Positions 5,485-13,108 of a DNA stretch of 17,907 nucleotides are shown one piece after another. Each line of letters opens with the position of its first letter. The stretch's first letter is position 1. The notes under the pieces are model-generated. The model worked only from the letters and a program-made list of their open reading frames with translations. It was not told where the DNA came from and did no database searches. The stretch is from Solirubrobacterales bacterium (GTDB lineage: Bacteria > Actinomycetota > Thermoleophilia > Solirubrobacterales > 70-9): positions 1 through 17,907 of the forward strand of contig JAUQWL010000059.1 of assembly GCA_030835185.1 (NCBI GenBank). Direction: 5' to 3'. The position numbers and the translations under genes are program-made.

Positions 5485-8400
5485 TCAGCCGCAGCCGGTG
5501 TTGTTCCCGCAGGAGGAGCAGGTGTAGCAGGAGCCCGTCCGCTGCATCATGCCTCCGCACTGGTCGCAGGCCGGGCCGAGTTCGGCCGCTCCCGCGGTCA
5601 TGTGCACCCGGGCCGGGATCACCGGTACGTCATCGGTCAGGGCCGACCCCGCCGGGACGGCCGAGCCACCGGCGTCGCCGGCTGCCGAAGGTCCGGCCTC
5701 GGCACCGTTACCGTTTCCATTGCCCGAGCCGTTACCACCGTCCCCGGAGTCATCGTCGGTCCCGATCGCCAGCTCGGCGGCCTCCTTGCGGTTGCGGACC
5801 TCCTGGGTGAGGATGCCCTGCTCCTCGAGGAAGTCGGTGTCCTCGACGAACTGTGAGGCAAGCCAGCGCATGATGTAGTCCGGCATCGACTTGGCGAAGG
5901 GGATCTCCGGGTTGCCGGTAACCCCCTCCGGATCGAAGCGCATGTAACTGAACTTGTTGACGAAGACCTCCAGCGGCACCCCGTACTGGAGACCGAGCGA
6001 GATCGCCGTGGCGAAGGCGTTCATCATGCCGCGCATGGTTGAACCTTCCTTGCCGATGTCGGTCAGGAAGATCTCCCCGACCGATCCGTCGGTGTACTTG
6101 CCGGCTGTGATGTAGCCCTCGTGCCCTCCCACCGAGAACTTATGGGTCACCGACTCGCGTGTCTTCGGCATGCGGTGGCGCACCGGACCGGCCGGGGCCG
6201 GTTCGGCCCCGGGGTCCTCGCCCTTCTCGTCCTGAGCGTCGGTCCGCAGGGCCTGCGCCGTCTTCGAGCCGTCGCGGTAGATCGCCAGCGCCTTCAGGCC
6301 ACCCTCCCAGCCACGCGTGAAGGCATCGGCGATGTCGTCAACCGTCGCCGAATGCGGCAGGTTGACCGTCTTCGAGATCGCTCCCGAGAGGAAGGGCTGA
6401 GCCGCTGCCATCATGTCGATGTGGCCGGTGTGCGAGATCGCCCGCTCGCCGACCGCCACGTCGAATACCGGCAGGTGCTCCTGCTTCAGGCCCGGTGCTC
6501 CGACGATGGTGTTGTTTTCGTTGATGTGCGATTCGATCTGGGCGATCTCCGCTTCGGAGTAGCCCAGTGTGCGCAGCGCCATCGGGACCGACCGGTTGAC
6601 GATCGTCATGCTGCCGCCACCGACCAGCTCCTTGAACTTGACCAGCGAGAAGTCCGGCTCGATGCCGGTCGTATCGCAGTCCATCAGGAAGCTGATCGTG
6701 CCGGTGGGCGCCAGAACGGTCGCCTGGGCGTTGCGGTAACCGTGCTCGTCACCGACCGCGACGGCGGCGTCCCATTCGTCCCGCGCGGCGTCGAGCAGTT
6801 CGGTGTCGACGCCTTCACCCTGGATCTCGTAGGAGGCGTCGCGGTGCATGCGCATCACCTTGTTGTGCGGCTCGCGGTTCTTCTCGTAGGCTTCGTACGG
6901 ACCCATCGCGGCTGCTATCTCGGCCGAACGGCGGTAGGCACGTCCGGTCATCAGGGCGGTGATCGCCGCGGCGACGTTGCGGCCTTCCTCCGAGTCGTAG
7001 GGCATGCCGTTTGACATCAGCAGTGCGCCGAGGTTGGCGTAGCCGAGTCCGAGCTGGCGGAAGGCATTGGCGTTGACGCCGATCTCCTCGGTCGGGTAGC
7101 TCGAAAAGCCGACCACGATCTCCTGGGCGAGGAAGACGGTGTCGACCACCGACTCGAAGCCGCGGGTGTCGAAGCTGCCGTCGTCGCGACGGAACTTCAT
7201 CAGGTTGATCGAAGCCAGGTTGCAGGCCGAGTCATCGACGTGCATGTACTCCGAGCAGTTGGCGACGATGAAGCCGTCGACGAGGTAGGAGTGATGGACC
7301 GGCTCGGAGAGGTTGTAAACCGCCTCCTGGCCGTCGTCCTCCCGGGAAACGAGGTGGACTCCCTGCTTGGTCTGGTACCGGCCGGTCTCGCCCAGCAGCG
7401 CCGCCAGGGCGGCGCGCTTGCGCGGGGTCGAGAAGTTGATCGCTTCGGCGAACCGGGCCATGTCGGTGCCGGTGATCCGCAGGTCGAAACCCTCGCGGGA
7501 GCTGTACTCGACCTCGGTCCCGTCCTTTCGTGTATAGGAGAATGAGGGTCCGTCGGACTCGGAAATACGGTAGATCCGGCCCCTGATCCCGAAGGTGTTG
7601 AGCAGGCTCTGCGTGTCCTTGAGCAGCGCTTTGCTGCGGCTGCCGAGTCCGACGTACCGGTTGGCCTTGCCGTTGCCTTCGACTCTCGACACACAACCGT
7701 CGGCACCGAACAGGCCGGCGAGGAACTTCGCCTGAACCTTTGACGGCGCCGCGAACACCGACGCCGGGATCCGCTTCTCATGCGCCCTGGCCGAGCTGAC
7801 CCCGAGACCCCTGAACAGTTCGCGCACCGCGGAACTGCCGACCCTTAGCTGAACCGTGCCGTTGTCCATCTCCTGCCGGGAGACGCCGCCGAACAGGCCG
7901 GTGAGTGCCTCGGCGTGCGCATCGGTCATGCCGTCTTCGATGTCGTCGCCGCCGTAGGTCCAATTGGTCTGGATATCGGTCAGGCAGCCGTCGCCGATCA
8001 GGTGACCGGTCAACTCAGCCAGCGAGTCGCTCCACCGCGTGGGCATCGGCGTATGGGTCGCCGTACCGCTGCGGCTGAACGACTTGGCCAGGGCCTCGAC
8101 CTTGACCGGCAGTTCGGCGCTCGCCCTGGTTCCGGCGGTGACGCTGTCGTTGAGCAGCACTTCGTCTTCGACCGTGAGATCTTCGGCGGCGACGTATCCC
8201 CCCGCCGTCCACAGCCGGTGATTCGGCGTGCAGCGCAGTGTCGCGCCGTTGGAGAATTCCAGGTTGACGATCGGCTTGATGCCGGTCTGCCTGACCTCGA
8301 GCGGGGTCGAGGCGATGACCCCGTCGCCCTTCGGCAGCGGGTCGGCCCCGTTTTCGCCGGCGGTCCAGCGATGGCTGTAGACGTCGACCGGGTCACCGGC

Positions 8401-9549
8401 CAGCCGCCGCGCATGGAGTTCGGCGATCGGCATCAGCCCCCGGGTGGTGTGGACGCGCGCATCGCCCGGAAAGCACGGATTCGAGGCGTTGATCCGGCCG
8501 GAGTTCGGGCAGGTGTGCCAGCGGTTGATGATCGTGTCGTACTGCATGCCCGGGTCGGCGCACTGCCAGGCGGCATCGGCGATCTGGTTCATCAGGTCCC
8601 GCGCCGGCAGGGTCCTGGTGACCGAGCCGTCCGTCCGGGCCGTCAGATTCCAGTCGGCGTCGTCGCGGCAGGCCTCCATGAACTCATCCGAAACCCGGAC
8701 CGAGTTGTTGGCGTTCTGGTACTGGATCGAGGTGAAGCCCTCACCGTCGATCGACATGTCGAAGCCGGCGTCGCGCAGCGCTGCGGCCTTCTTCTCTTCG
8801 TCGGCCTTGCACCAGACGAAATGCTCGATATCCGGATGATCCACATCGAGGACGACCATCTTGGCCGCGCGGCGGGTCTTGCCACCGGACTTGATCGTGC
8901 CGGCCCAGGAGTCGGCGCCGCGCATGAAGCTGACCGGACCGGAGGCGGTGCCGCCCTTCTTCAGTTGTTCCATCGAGCCACGGATGTTCGAGAGGTTGAT
9001 GCCCGAGCCGGAACCGCCGCGGAAGATCTTGCCCTCCTTGGTGTTCCAGTCGAGGATCGACTCCATGGTGTCCTCGACGCTGAGAATGAAGCAGGCCGAG
9101 CACTGCGGCGTCTCCTCGAAGCCGACGTTGAACCAGACCGGCGAGTTGAAGGCGACCTCCTGGTGGAGCAGTACCGCGGTGAGCTCGGCTTCGAAGGCGT
9201 CGGCATCCGCGGTAGAGGCGAAGTAACCGCCTTCGCGGCCCCAGCCGGCGATCGTGCCGGCGACCCGGCTGATGATCTGCTTGACGGAGTTCTCCCGCTG
9301 ATCGGAGCCGAGCTGGCCGCGGAAGTACTTCTGAGCGACGATGTTGGTCGCGTTCTGGGACCAGCTTCGCGGGAACTCGACTCCGCGCTGCTCGAAGGCG
9401 GGCTTGGCAGGATCTCCGATCACCGCGTCACGGATCTCCCATTCGACCTCGTCGAAGGGGTGGACGCCCTCTCTGCTCAGGCGACGTTCCACGACGACGC
9501 CGTCGGGGTTGATCCTCGTCGAATCCGGTACTGACTGGGACTGGGCCAT
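5485..9549 (-). CDS. nrdJ: Vitamin B12-dependent (class II) ribonucleotide reductase with intein
   Basis: A 1354-residue precursor; the spliced enzyme would be 948 residues. It reduces ribonucleotides to deoxyribonucleotides using adenosylcobalamin and needs no oxygen. N-extein 1–358 includes the first redox Cys (Cys153, in SACFIL). C-extein starts at Cys765 (CSEYM), the thiyl-radical Cys, with the second redox Cys at Cys776 (SACNLASINL). The Cys-to-Cys spacing of 11 equals that of Thermotoga NrdJ. The barrel continues through PTGTISFLMDCDTTGIEPDFS (split as PTGTISF... at 948–967). A TSCPD-type domain covers ~1125–1235, then comes a Gly/Asn-rich linker (1265–1300) and a C-terminal zinc-ribbon-like tail with Cys1328, 1331, 1341, 1344, 1347 and 1353. 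The gene is 110 bases downstream of nrdR on the same strand, as in Streptomyces nrdRJ. No cobalamin-riboswitch signature is visible upstream. The ATG is preceded by purine-rich GCGAGAGA. Confidence 0.97.
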   Translation of the reverse strand: MAQSQSVPDSTRINPDGVVVERRLSREGVHPFDEVEWEIRDAVIGDPAKPAFEQRGVEFPRSWSQNATNIVAQKYFRGQLGSDQRENSVKQIISRVAGTIAGWGREGGYFASTADADAFEAELTAVLLHQEVAFNSPVWFNVGFEETPQCSACFILSVEDTMESILDWNTKEGKIFRGGSGSGINLSNIRGSMEQLKKGGTASGPVSFMRGADSWAGTIKSGGKTRRAAKMVVLDVDHPDIEHFVWCKADEEKKAAALRDAGFDMSIDGEGFTSIQYQNANNSVRVSDEFMEACRDDADWNLTARTDGSVTRTLPARDLMNQIADAAWQCADPGMQYDTIINRWHTCPNSGRINASNPCFPGDARVHTTRGLMPIAELHARRLAGDPVDVYSHRWTAGENGADPLPKGDGVIASTPLEVRQTGIKPIVNLEFSNGATLRCTPNHRLWTAGGYVAAEDLTVEDEVLLNDSVTAGTRASAELPVKVEALAKSFSRSGTATHTPMPTRWSDSLAELTGHLIGDGCLTDIQTNWTYGGDDIEDGMTDAHAEALTGLFGGVSRQEMDNGTVQLRVGSSAVRELFRGLGVSSARAHEKRIPASVFAAPSKVQAKFLAGLFGADGCVSRVEGNGKANRYVGLGSRSKALLKDTQSLLNTFGIRGRIYRISESDGPSFSYTRKDGTEVEYSSREGFDLRITGTDMARFAEAINFSTPRKRAALAALLGETGRYQTKQGVHLVSREDDGQEAVYNLSEPVHHSYLVDGFIVANCSEYMHVDDSACNLASINLMKFRRDDGSFDTRGFESVVDTVFLAQEIVVGFSSYPTEEIGVNANAFRQLGLGYANLGALLMSNGMPYDSEEGRNVAAAITALMTGRAYRRSAEIAAAMGPYEAYEKNREPHNKVMRMHRDASYEIQGEGVDTELLDAARDEWDAAVAVGDEHGYRNAQATVLAPTGTISFLMDCDTTGIEPDFSLVKFKELVGGGSMTIVNRSVPMALRTLGYSEAEIAQIESHINENNTIVGAPGLKQEHLPVFDVAVGERAISHTGHIDMMAAAQPFLSGAISKTVNLPHSATVDDIADAFTRGWEGGLKALAIYRDGSKTAQALRTDAQDEKGEDPGAEPAPAGPVRHRMPKTRESVTHKFSVGGHEGYITAGKYTDGSVGEIFLTDIGKEGSTMRGMMNAFATAISLGLQYGVPLEVFVNKFSYMRFDPEGVTGNPEIPFAKSMPDYIMRWLASQFVEDTDFLEEQGILTQEVRNRKEAAELAIGTDDDSGDGGNGSGNGNGNGAEAGPSAAGDAGGSAVPAGSALTDDVPVIPARVHMTAGAAELGPACDQCGGMMQRTGSCYTCSSCGNNTGCG
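7258..8475 (-). mobile_element. LAGLIDADG intein inside nrdJ (406 residues)
   Basis: Residues 359–764 of the precursor. Block A is CFPGDARVHTT with Cys359 as N-terminal nucleophile. Block B is LRCTPNHRLW with T-x-x-H at 441–444. Two DOD endonuclease motifs are intact: LTGHLIGDGCL (Asp520) and FLAGLFGADGCV (Asp617). Blocks F/G run from VYNLSEPVHHSYLVDG to IVAN, ending in Asn764 followed by extein Cys765. The penultimate residue is Ala763 and not the usual His. The intein is a class 1 splicing element with both catalytic acidic residues kept, so the homing endonuclease may still be active. Insertion lies between Asn-Pro and Cys-Ser-Glu-Tyr of the active-site loop. Removal needs no RNA event because splicing is at protein level. 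Confidence 0.95.
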
Positions 9550-9659
9550 TCTCTCTCGCTCTCTGCTCGGTACTGACAGGTCTCTCGAATCGTTGTCTCT
9601 GGTGATGCGGCGGCGTCGGAAGATCCGGCGGCGCTTGATGATCGGTCTCTAAGGCTGGT
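9550..9659 (-). other. nrdR–nrdJ intergenic spacer
   Basis: The 110-base gap inside the operon contains three copies of (G/C)AGAGAC on the minus strand, at 9650–9644, 9600–9594 and 9585–9579. A GCCGCC-rich stretch lies around 9606–9635. I see no cobalamin-riboswitch boxes, terminator or strong promoter. The purine-rich run just before nrdJ may serve as its ribosome binding site. Confidence 0.4.
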
Positions 9660-10121
9660 TCAGGTGCTCGGGGTCATTTTCGGGGTCAGGCGGTCGAGCT
9701 CAGCCTGCACGTCGCTGACGTCAAGCTGTCTGTAGACCGCTGCAAATTGGAGGTAGGCGACTTGATCGATCCGTCGCAGGCCGGCCAGGCAGAGCTCGCC
9801 GATCCGTGCCGCGTCGATCTCGCCGCTCGACCGGACCGCTTCGGTCTCGATCTGGTTGACCAGGGCATCGACCGCCTCAGGGCGGACCGGGCGCTTGTGT
9901 GAGGCACGCTCGAGTCCACCGCGCAGCTTGGTGCGGTCGAAGGGCTGGCGGCGGCCATCGCGCTTGCGCACGAAAGGCGCCTGCGTATCGCAGCGCTCGT
10001 AGGTCGTGAACCGGTGTTCGCAGTTGGTGCACTGGCGTCGGCGACGCACAGAAGCGCCTTCCTCGGAACCACGGCTCTCCAGAACCCGGCTTCCCTGATG
10101 TCCGCAATGGGGGCAACGCAC
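9660..10121 (-). CDS. nrdR: NrdR transcriptional repressor of ribonucleotide reductase genes
   Basis: A 153-residue protein from GTG 10121, beginning MRCPHCGHQGSRVLESR, the near-universal NrdR N-terminus. The zinc ribbon uses Cys3, Cys6, Cys31 and Cys34. An ATP-cone follows at about 46–137: PFVRKRDGRRQPFDRTKL, then AYLQFAAVYRQL. NrdR senses dATP/ATP and represses RNR genes through tandem NrdR boxes. A longer reading from GTG 10154 would add eleven residues, but these would span the upstream NrdR box and the -10 element. I reject that start because family members begin at the first zinc knuckle and a perfect TATAAT lies seven bases before GTG 10121. The gene leads into nrdJ, forming a regulator–enzyme operon. 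The C-terminus has a short extension after the ATP-cone (DRLTPKMTPST). Confidence 0.95.
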   Translation of the reverse strand: MRCPHCGHQGSRVLESRGSEEGASVRRRRQCTNCEHRFTTYERCDTQAPFVRKRDGRRQPFDRTKLRGGLERASHKRPVRPEAVDALVNQIETEAVRSSGEIDAARIGELCLAGLRRIDQVAYLQFAAVYRQLDVSDVQAELDRLTPKMTPST

Positions 10122-10128
10122 ATTTCGA

Positions 10129-10134
10129 ATTATA
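10129..10134 (-). promoter_or_regulatory. Perfect -10 (TATAAT) of the nrdR–nrdJ operon
   Basis: TATAAT on the minus strand is followed by seven bases and then GTG 10121, so the transcript should start at or beside the start codon. The -35 region is poor, typical for a regulated high-GC promoter. Confidence 0.7.
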
Positions 10135-10147
10135 CTAGGACTGGAGT
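10132..10147 (-). promoter_or_regulatory. Second, degenerate NrdR box
   Basis: On the minus strand ACTCCAGTCCTAGTAT matches about 10 of 16 positions of the NrdR box acaCwATATATwGtgt, mostly in the outer arms. It overlaps the -10. Its separation from the better box is exactly 16 bases (32 bp centre to centre), the usual tandem-box geometry. Confidence 0.4.
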
Positions 10148-10163
10148 CGGACACCTTTGGGGT

Positions 10164-10179
10164 ACGCTACATATAGCGT
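10164..10179 (-). promoter_or_regulatory. NrdR box (operator)
   Basis: On the minus strand ACGCTATATGTAGCGT is a near-perfect 16-bp palindrome matching about 13 of 16 positions of the NrdR-box consensus. It lies just upstream of the nrdR -35 region and about 93 bases before the divergent PAQR gene. It indicates autoregulation of nrdR–nrdJ by NrdR. Confidence 0.8.
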
Positions 10180-10259
10180 CTGTTCCGAAAAACGAACTCC
10201 CTATTTGCGAGGTCTGCGGCCAGTCAACCGCCATCGGCAGGCCCGTTCGCGGTGCCCTG

Positions 10260-10265
10260 TACGAT
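10260..10265 (+). promoter_or_regulatory. Putative -10 of the PAQR/hemolysin III gene
   Basis: TACGAT lies six bases before GTG 10272, the leaderless geometry seen at several starts here. No SD is present between it and the start. Confidence 0.4.
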
Positions 10266-10271
10266 GCTGGA

Positions 10272-11150
10272 GTGAGCCACGGCGAAGAAAACGAAGTCGG
10301 ACCCGAGTCCGAAGAGCCCGAAGAGCAGGTCACGAGCATGCGGGAGAAAGCCGCTGCAGCCCGCGAAATCGTCGCCGATCGGGCCACCACCGCCCGTGAG
10401 AACGTCGCCGACCGGGCCACAACCGCCCGTGAGAACGTAGCCGAGCGGGCCGGAGTCGCCAGAGAGGCGGCAGTTGAGAAGGCCGGGGCGATCCGGGATT
10501 CCGCGGCCGAGACGATCCGGGCGGTCAAGCCCAAGTTCCGCGGGGTCAGCCACGAATGGGCTTTCTTCCTTTCGCTCGGACTCGGGATCTCGATGCTGGT
10601 GCTCGCCGACACGCCGCGCAAGCTGCTGGCGGTCACCATATATACGGTCTCGCTCTGCGCACTGTTTGGCACCAGCGCCCTGTACCACCGGGTGACCTGG
10701 AAGACCTCGAAGGCACGCACTCTGATGAAGCGGCTCGATCACTCGATGATCTTTCTGCTGATCGCCGGCACCGTCACCCCGTTCGCCCTGCTGACAATGA
10801 CCGGCACCTGGGCCACCGCGATCCTGATCGCGGTCTGGTCGGGGGCGGCGATCGGGGTTGCGATCGAACTGCTCTGGACCGGATCGCCGAAATGGGTCAG
10901 CGTGATCATCTACCTGGCGGTCGGCTGGATCGGCGCGCTCGCCTTTCCCCAGATCGTCGGTACCGCCGGAGTCTTTGCCGGCCTCCTGATCGCGACCGGA
11001 GGCATCCTCTACACCGTCGGCGCCGTCGTTTACGCAACTCAGCGACCTGATCCGAATCCCACCTACTTCGGCTACCACGAAGTGTTCCATCTGTTCGTTA
11101 TCGGCGCGGCAGCAAGCCACTTTGCCGCGATCGCCCTCTTCGCCCTGTGA
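10272..11150 (+). CDS. PAQR-family (hemolysin III-like) membrane protein with N-terminal 11-residue repeats
   Basis: A 292-residue protein from GTG 10272. Residues ~88–292 are a seven-helix HlyIII/PAQR domain with the family's putative zinc/hydrolase residues: Ser135 and His139 in GTSALYHR, Asp156 in LDHSMIFLL, and His269 and His273 in GYHEVFHLF. The domain begins at FRGVSHEWAFF. Family members are bacterial relatives of adiponectin receptors, with proposed metal-dependent lipid amidase-like activity and uncertain physiological role. Residues 1–20 are acidic. Residues 23–77 are five 11-residue units of the VADRATTAREN type, predicted to form an amphipathic helix as in LEA or apolipoprotein repeats. 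Typical HlyIII proteins are ~210–230 residues, so this is an added ~85-residue cytoplasmic arm. The frame is open further upstream, but that part only mirrors nrdR. It overlaps the next gene by GTGA. Confidence 0.88.
   Translation: MSHGEENEVGPESEEPEEQVTSMREKAAAAREIVADRATTARENVADRATTARENVAERAGVAREAAVEKAGAIRDSAAETIRAVKPKFRGVSHEWAFFLSLGLGISMLVLADTPRKLLAVTIYTVSLCALFGTSALYHRVTWKTSKARTLMKRLDHSMIFLLIAGTVTPFALLTMTGTWATAILIAVWSGAAIGVAIELLWTGSPKWVSVIIYLAVGWIGALAFPQIVGTAGVFAGLLIATGGILYTVGAVVYATQRPDPNPTYFGYHEVFHLFVIGAAASHFAAIALFAL
10338..10502 (+). repeat. 33-bp tandem repeat encoding LEA-like 11-mers
   Basis: Five consecutive 33-bp units encode MREKAAAAREI, VADRATTAREN, VADRATTAREN, VAERAGVAREA and AVEKAGAIRDS. 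The units at 10371–10403 and 10404–10436 differ at only two bases, both silent, showing recent duplication with protein-level constraint. Confidence 0.85.
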
Positions 11151-12007
11151 GGCCGGGTATCGTCAGCCCGGCCGAGCCGCTCGAATGGAGCTCGATCCCG
11201 GTTGGCGGTGTCACGACGAGGTTGCTTCAGGCGGGCCCGCACCAGGCCTCCGAGGCATTCGTCTTCATCCACGGCAATCCGGGTTCGGCCGCTGACTGGA
11301 CCGGGCTGGTGGAGGAGATGGGTTCACTGGGCAGGGCGGTGGCCTTCGACCTTCCGGATTTCGGCCAGTCGGTGGCCGAACCCGGATTCAGCAATACGGT
11401 CGAGGAGTACGCGGATTTCCTGGGCCAGGTTCTCGAAGCTCTCGGGATCACCAGAGCACGGCTGATCCTCCACGATTTCGGCGGGCCGATCGGACTCACC
11501 TGGGCAGCGGCCAATACGGACCGGGTCGCGGGCGTTGTCCTGATCAACACCGGTCTGCTGCTCGACTACAAATGGCATCGCAAGGCCCGGATCTGGCAGA
11601 CGCCCGGCCTCGGTGGACTCGCCAACGCGATGATCACCAGGCCGGTCTTTCGCCGGCTGATCTCATCACCGGAGCCGCGCGGCCTCCCGACCGGGTTCAC
11701 GGACGGGATGTACGACAACTTCGATCGCCGGACCAAGTCCGCGGTGATCCGTCTCTACCGCGACGCGAGGAAGATCGGCAAGACCTCGAAGCTGCTGGTC
11801 CCCCCACTTGCCGAGGCAGACATTCCGGCTCTCGTGATCTGGGGTGCCGGCGACCCCTATCTGCCCGTTTCCCTGGCCGAACGCCAGAAAGAGGCGTTCC
11901 CCTCAGCCGTGATCCGCATCCTGCCGGGTTCCGGCCACTGGCCGTTCATCGACGACCCGGTCACCGTCGCCCGTCTGCTCACCGACTTTCTGCTCAGGGT
12001 CCAGTAG
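11147..12007 (+). CDS. Alpha/beta hydrolase of the epoxide hydrolase / haloalkane dehalogenase type
   Basis: A 286-residue alpha/beta-hydrolase fold. The oxyanion motif is H-G-N-P at 42–45. The nucleophile elbow is LILHDFGG with Asp110 in place of the usual Ser. The acid is probably Asp236 (WGAGDPYLP) and the base His264 (GSGHWPF). An Asp nucleophile in an H-D-x-G-G elbow is the mark of epoxide hydrolases and haloalkane dehalogenases, which form an alkyl-enzyme ester. Dehalogenases usually have Trp after the Asp to bind halide, whereas here it is Phe111; Asn44 could serve as the other halide ligand. The lid region (~135–215) is rich in Trp/Tyr/Arg, so the substrate class cannot be fixed by eye. 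The start is GTG 11147, overlapping the PAQR stop by four bases, implying translational coupling. It is convergent with rsgA. Confidence 0.85.
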   Translation: MRPGIVSPAEPLEWSSIPVGGVTTRLLQAGPHQASEAFVFIHGNPGSAADWTGLVEEMGSLGRAVAFDLPDFGQSVAEPGFSNTVEEYADFLGQVLEALGITRARLILHDFGGPIGLTWAAANTDRVAGVVLINTGLLLDYKWHRKARIWQTPGLGGLANAMITRPVFRRLISSPEPRGLPTGFTDGMYDNFDRRTKSAVIRLYRDARKIGKTSKLLVPPLAEADIPALVIWGAGDPYLPVSLAERQKEAFPSAVIRILPGSGHWPFIDDPVTVARLLTDFLLRVQ

Positions 12008-12163
12008 TCCGCCTCTGCGACTGCGCCACATCCCCGGTGCCCGAGCGTCTCGAGTTCCCGACGGCCGGCGTCTCTGAAATGTGCCGTCGCCGCTGCGCCC
12101 GCCCCCGAGGTCGGGTGTGGCCATCACCCGTACCGAACCTGTGCCGCAACGCCCGCGCCCGGT
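12008..12163. other. Convergent intergenic region
   Basis: 156 bases between the hydrolase and rsgA ends. I see only a short CCCGA/TCGGG inverted repeat near 12109–12120 and no T-run, promoter or convincing ORF. Confidence 0.4.
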
Positions 12164-13108
12164 TCAGCTCGCCGGCAGCTCGCCGGCTTCGATCGCGGCG
12201 TTGACCGCACAGCCGGGCTCGTTGCCGTGGCTGCAGTCGCGGAACTTGCAGAACCGCGACAGACGCTCGATCTCGTCGGCGCGGCTGTCGACCGGTTCTT
12301 CGACCAGCAACCCCGGTGCTCGCAGACCCGGCGTGTCGATCAGCAGGGTTCCGCAGGGCAGACCGAACATCTCCCGACTGGTCGTCGCGTGACGCCCGCG
12401 GTCGTCCTTCTTGCGGATCTCGGCGGTGGTCTGGCGCTCATAGCCGAGCAGCGTGTTGGCGAGAGTCGACTTCCCGACACCGGAAGAGCCGAGCAGGACC
12501 ACCGTTTCGGTCGGGGTCAGGCTGTCTCGCAGGCGGTCGAGGCCGCTCAGGGTCTCTGAGCTGAAGGCCAGCACCTCGAGGTTCGGAAAACGCTCGCGGG
12601 TCTCTTCCAGAGTGGGTTCCGCGTCCTCGATCAGGTCCGATTTCGACAGGGCGATCACCGTCCGCGCACCGGAGCCCTCGGCCATCGCGACCATGCGTCC
12701 GAAGCGCTCGAGTTCATGGTCCTTGTTGAGCGAACTGAGCACGATGACCACGTCGACGTTCGCTGCGAGTACCTGGACCCGGTCACGGTCGGCCGGCGAG
12801 CGGCGGGCGAGTTCCGTCCTGCGCGGCAGGATTTCGTGGACAGTCCCTTCCCGATCGGCCTCGACCCAGTCGCCGACGGCCGGCATCGCCGTGGCGTCGG
12901 TCGGGCCTTGGAGAAGACGTCCGGCCGGCCTGCCCTGCAGGGCGCCCGTCGTGGTCATCAGATCGACTATGTGGTCGCGATGGAGCCCGGTCACCCTGGC
13001 GGGAATCCGGTCCGGTCGCGCGGCTGAGTCCCACTCCTTCTGCTCGGCGGGTGTCCAGCCGAGCGACCGCAGGTCCACAGGCAGGGACCTGTCCGCCGGA
13101 TCGGTCAA
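12164..13108 (-). CDS. rsgA: Ribosome small-subunit-dependent GTPase A (RsgA/YjeQ)
   Basis: A 314-residue circularly permuted GTPase that helps 30S subunit maturation. Order: OB-fold region ~35–95, then the GTPase with G4 SKSD (155–158), G5 near SSETLSG (183–189), G1 GSSGVGKST (207–215), G2-region RGRHATTS (237–244) and G3 DTPGL (258–262). The zinc knuckle has Cys287, Cys292, His294 and Cys300 (C-K-F-R-D-C-S-H...E-P-G-C). The usual C-terminal helix of ~25–40 residues after the zinc knuckle is missing: the protein stops at A-I-E-A-G-E-L-P-A-S, where the DNA carries an 11-bp tandem duplication. The start is TTG 13108, with AGGAG seven bases upstream. This TTG overlaps the TGA of the upstream small ORF (TTGA), so the two are co-translated. 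Confidence 0.95.
   Translation of the reverse strand: MTDPADRSLPVDLRSLGWTPAEQKEWDSAARPDRIPARVTGLHRDHIVDLMTTTGALQGRPAGRLLQGPTDATAMPAVGDWVEADREGTVHEILPRRTELARRSPADRDRVQVLAANVDVVIVLSSLNKDHELERFGRMVAMAEGSGARTVIALSKSDLIEDAEPTLEETRERFPNLEVLAFSSETLSGLDRLRDSLTPTETVVLLGSSGVGKSTLANTLLGYERQTTAEIRKKDDRGRHATTSREMFGLPCGTLLIDTPGLRAPGLLVEEPVDSRADEIERLSRFCKFRDCSHGNEPGCAVNAAIEAGELPAS
12166..12187. repeat. 11-bp perfect tandem duplication at the rsgA 3' end
   Basis: AGCTCGCCGGC occurs twice head to tail, ending two bases from the rsgA stop codon. Its length is not a multiple of three, so gain or loss of a copy changes the C-terminal reading frame. Confidence 0.9.

Noticed and set aside
7915..9534. 539-codon open frame on the plus strand opposite nrdJ
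   Set aside because: Antisense shadow of a well-defined NrdJ coding region; composition is Arg/Asp/Gly-rich without a family pattern.
9550..9659. Cobalamin riboswitch between nrdR and nrdJ
   Set aside because: Considered because NrdJ uses B12, but no B12-box-like or conserved core sequence is visible on the minus strand.
10014..10271. N-terminal extension of the PAQR protein
   Set aside because: This stretch is the reverse of nrdR and its promoter; GTG 10272 with a -10 at leaderless distance is the better start.
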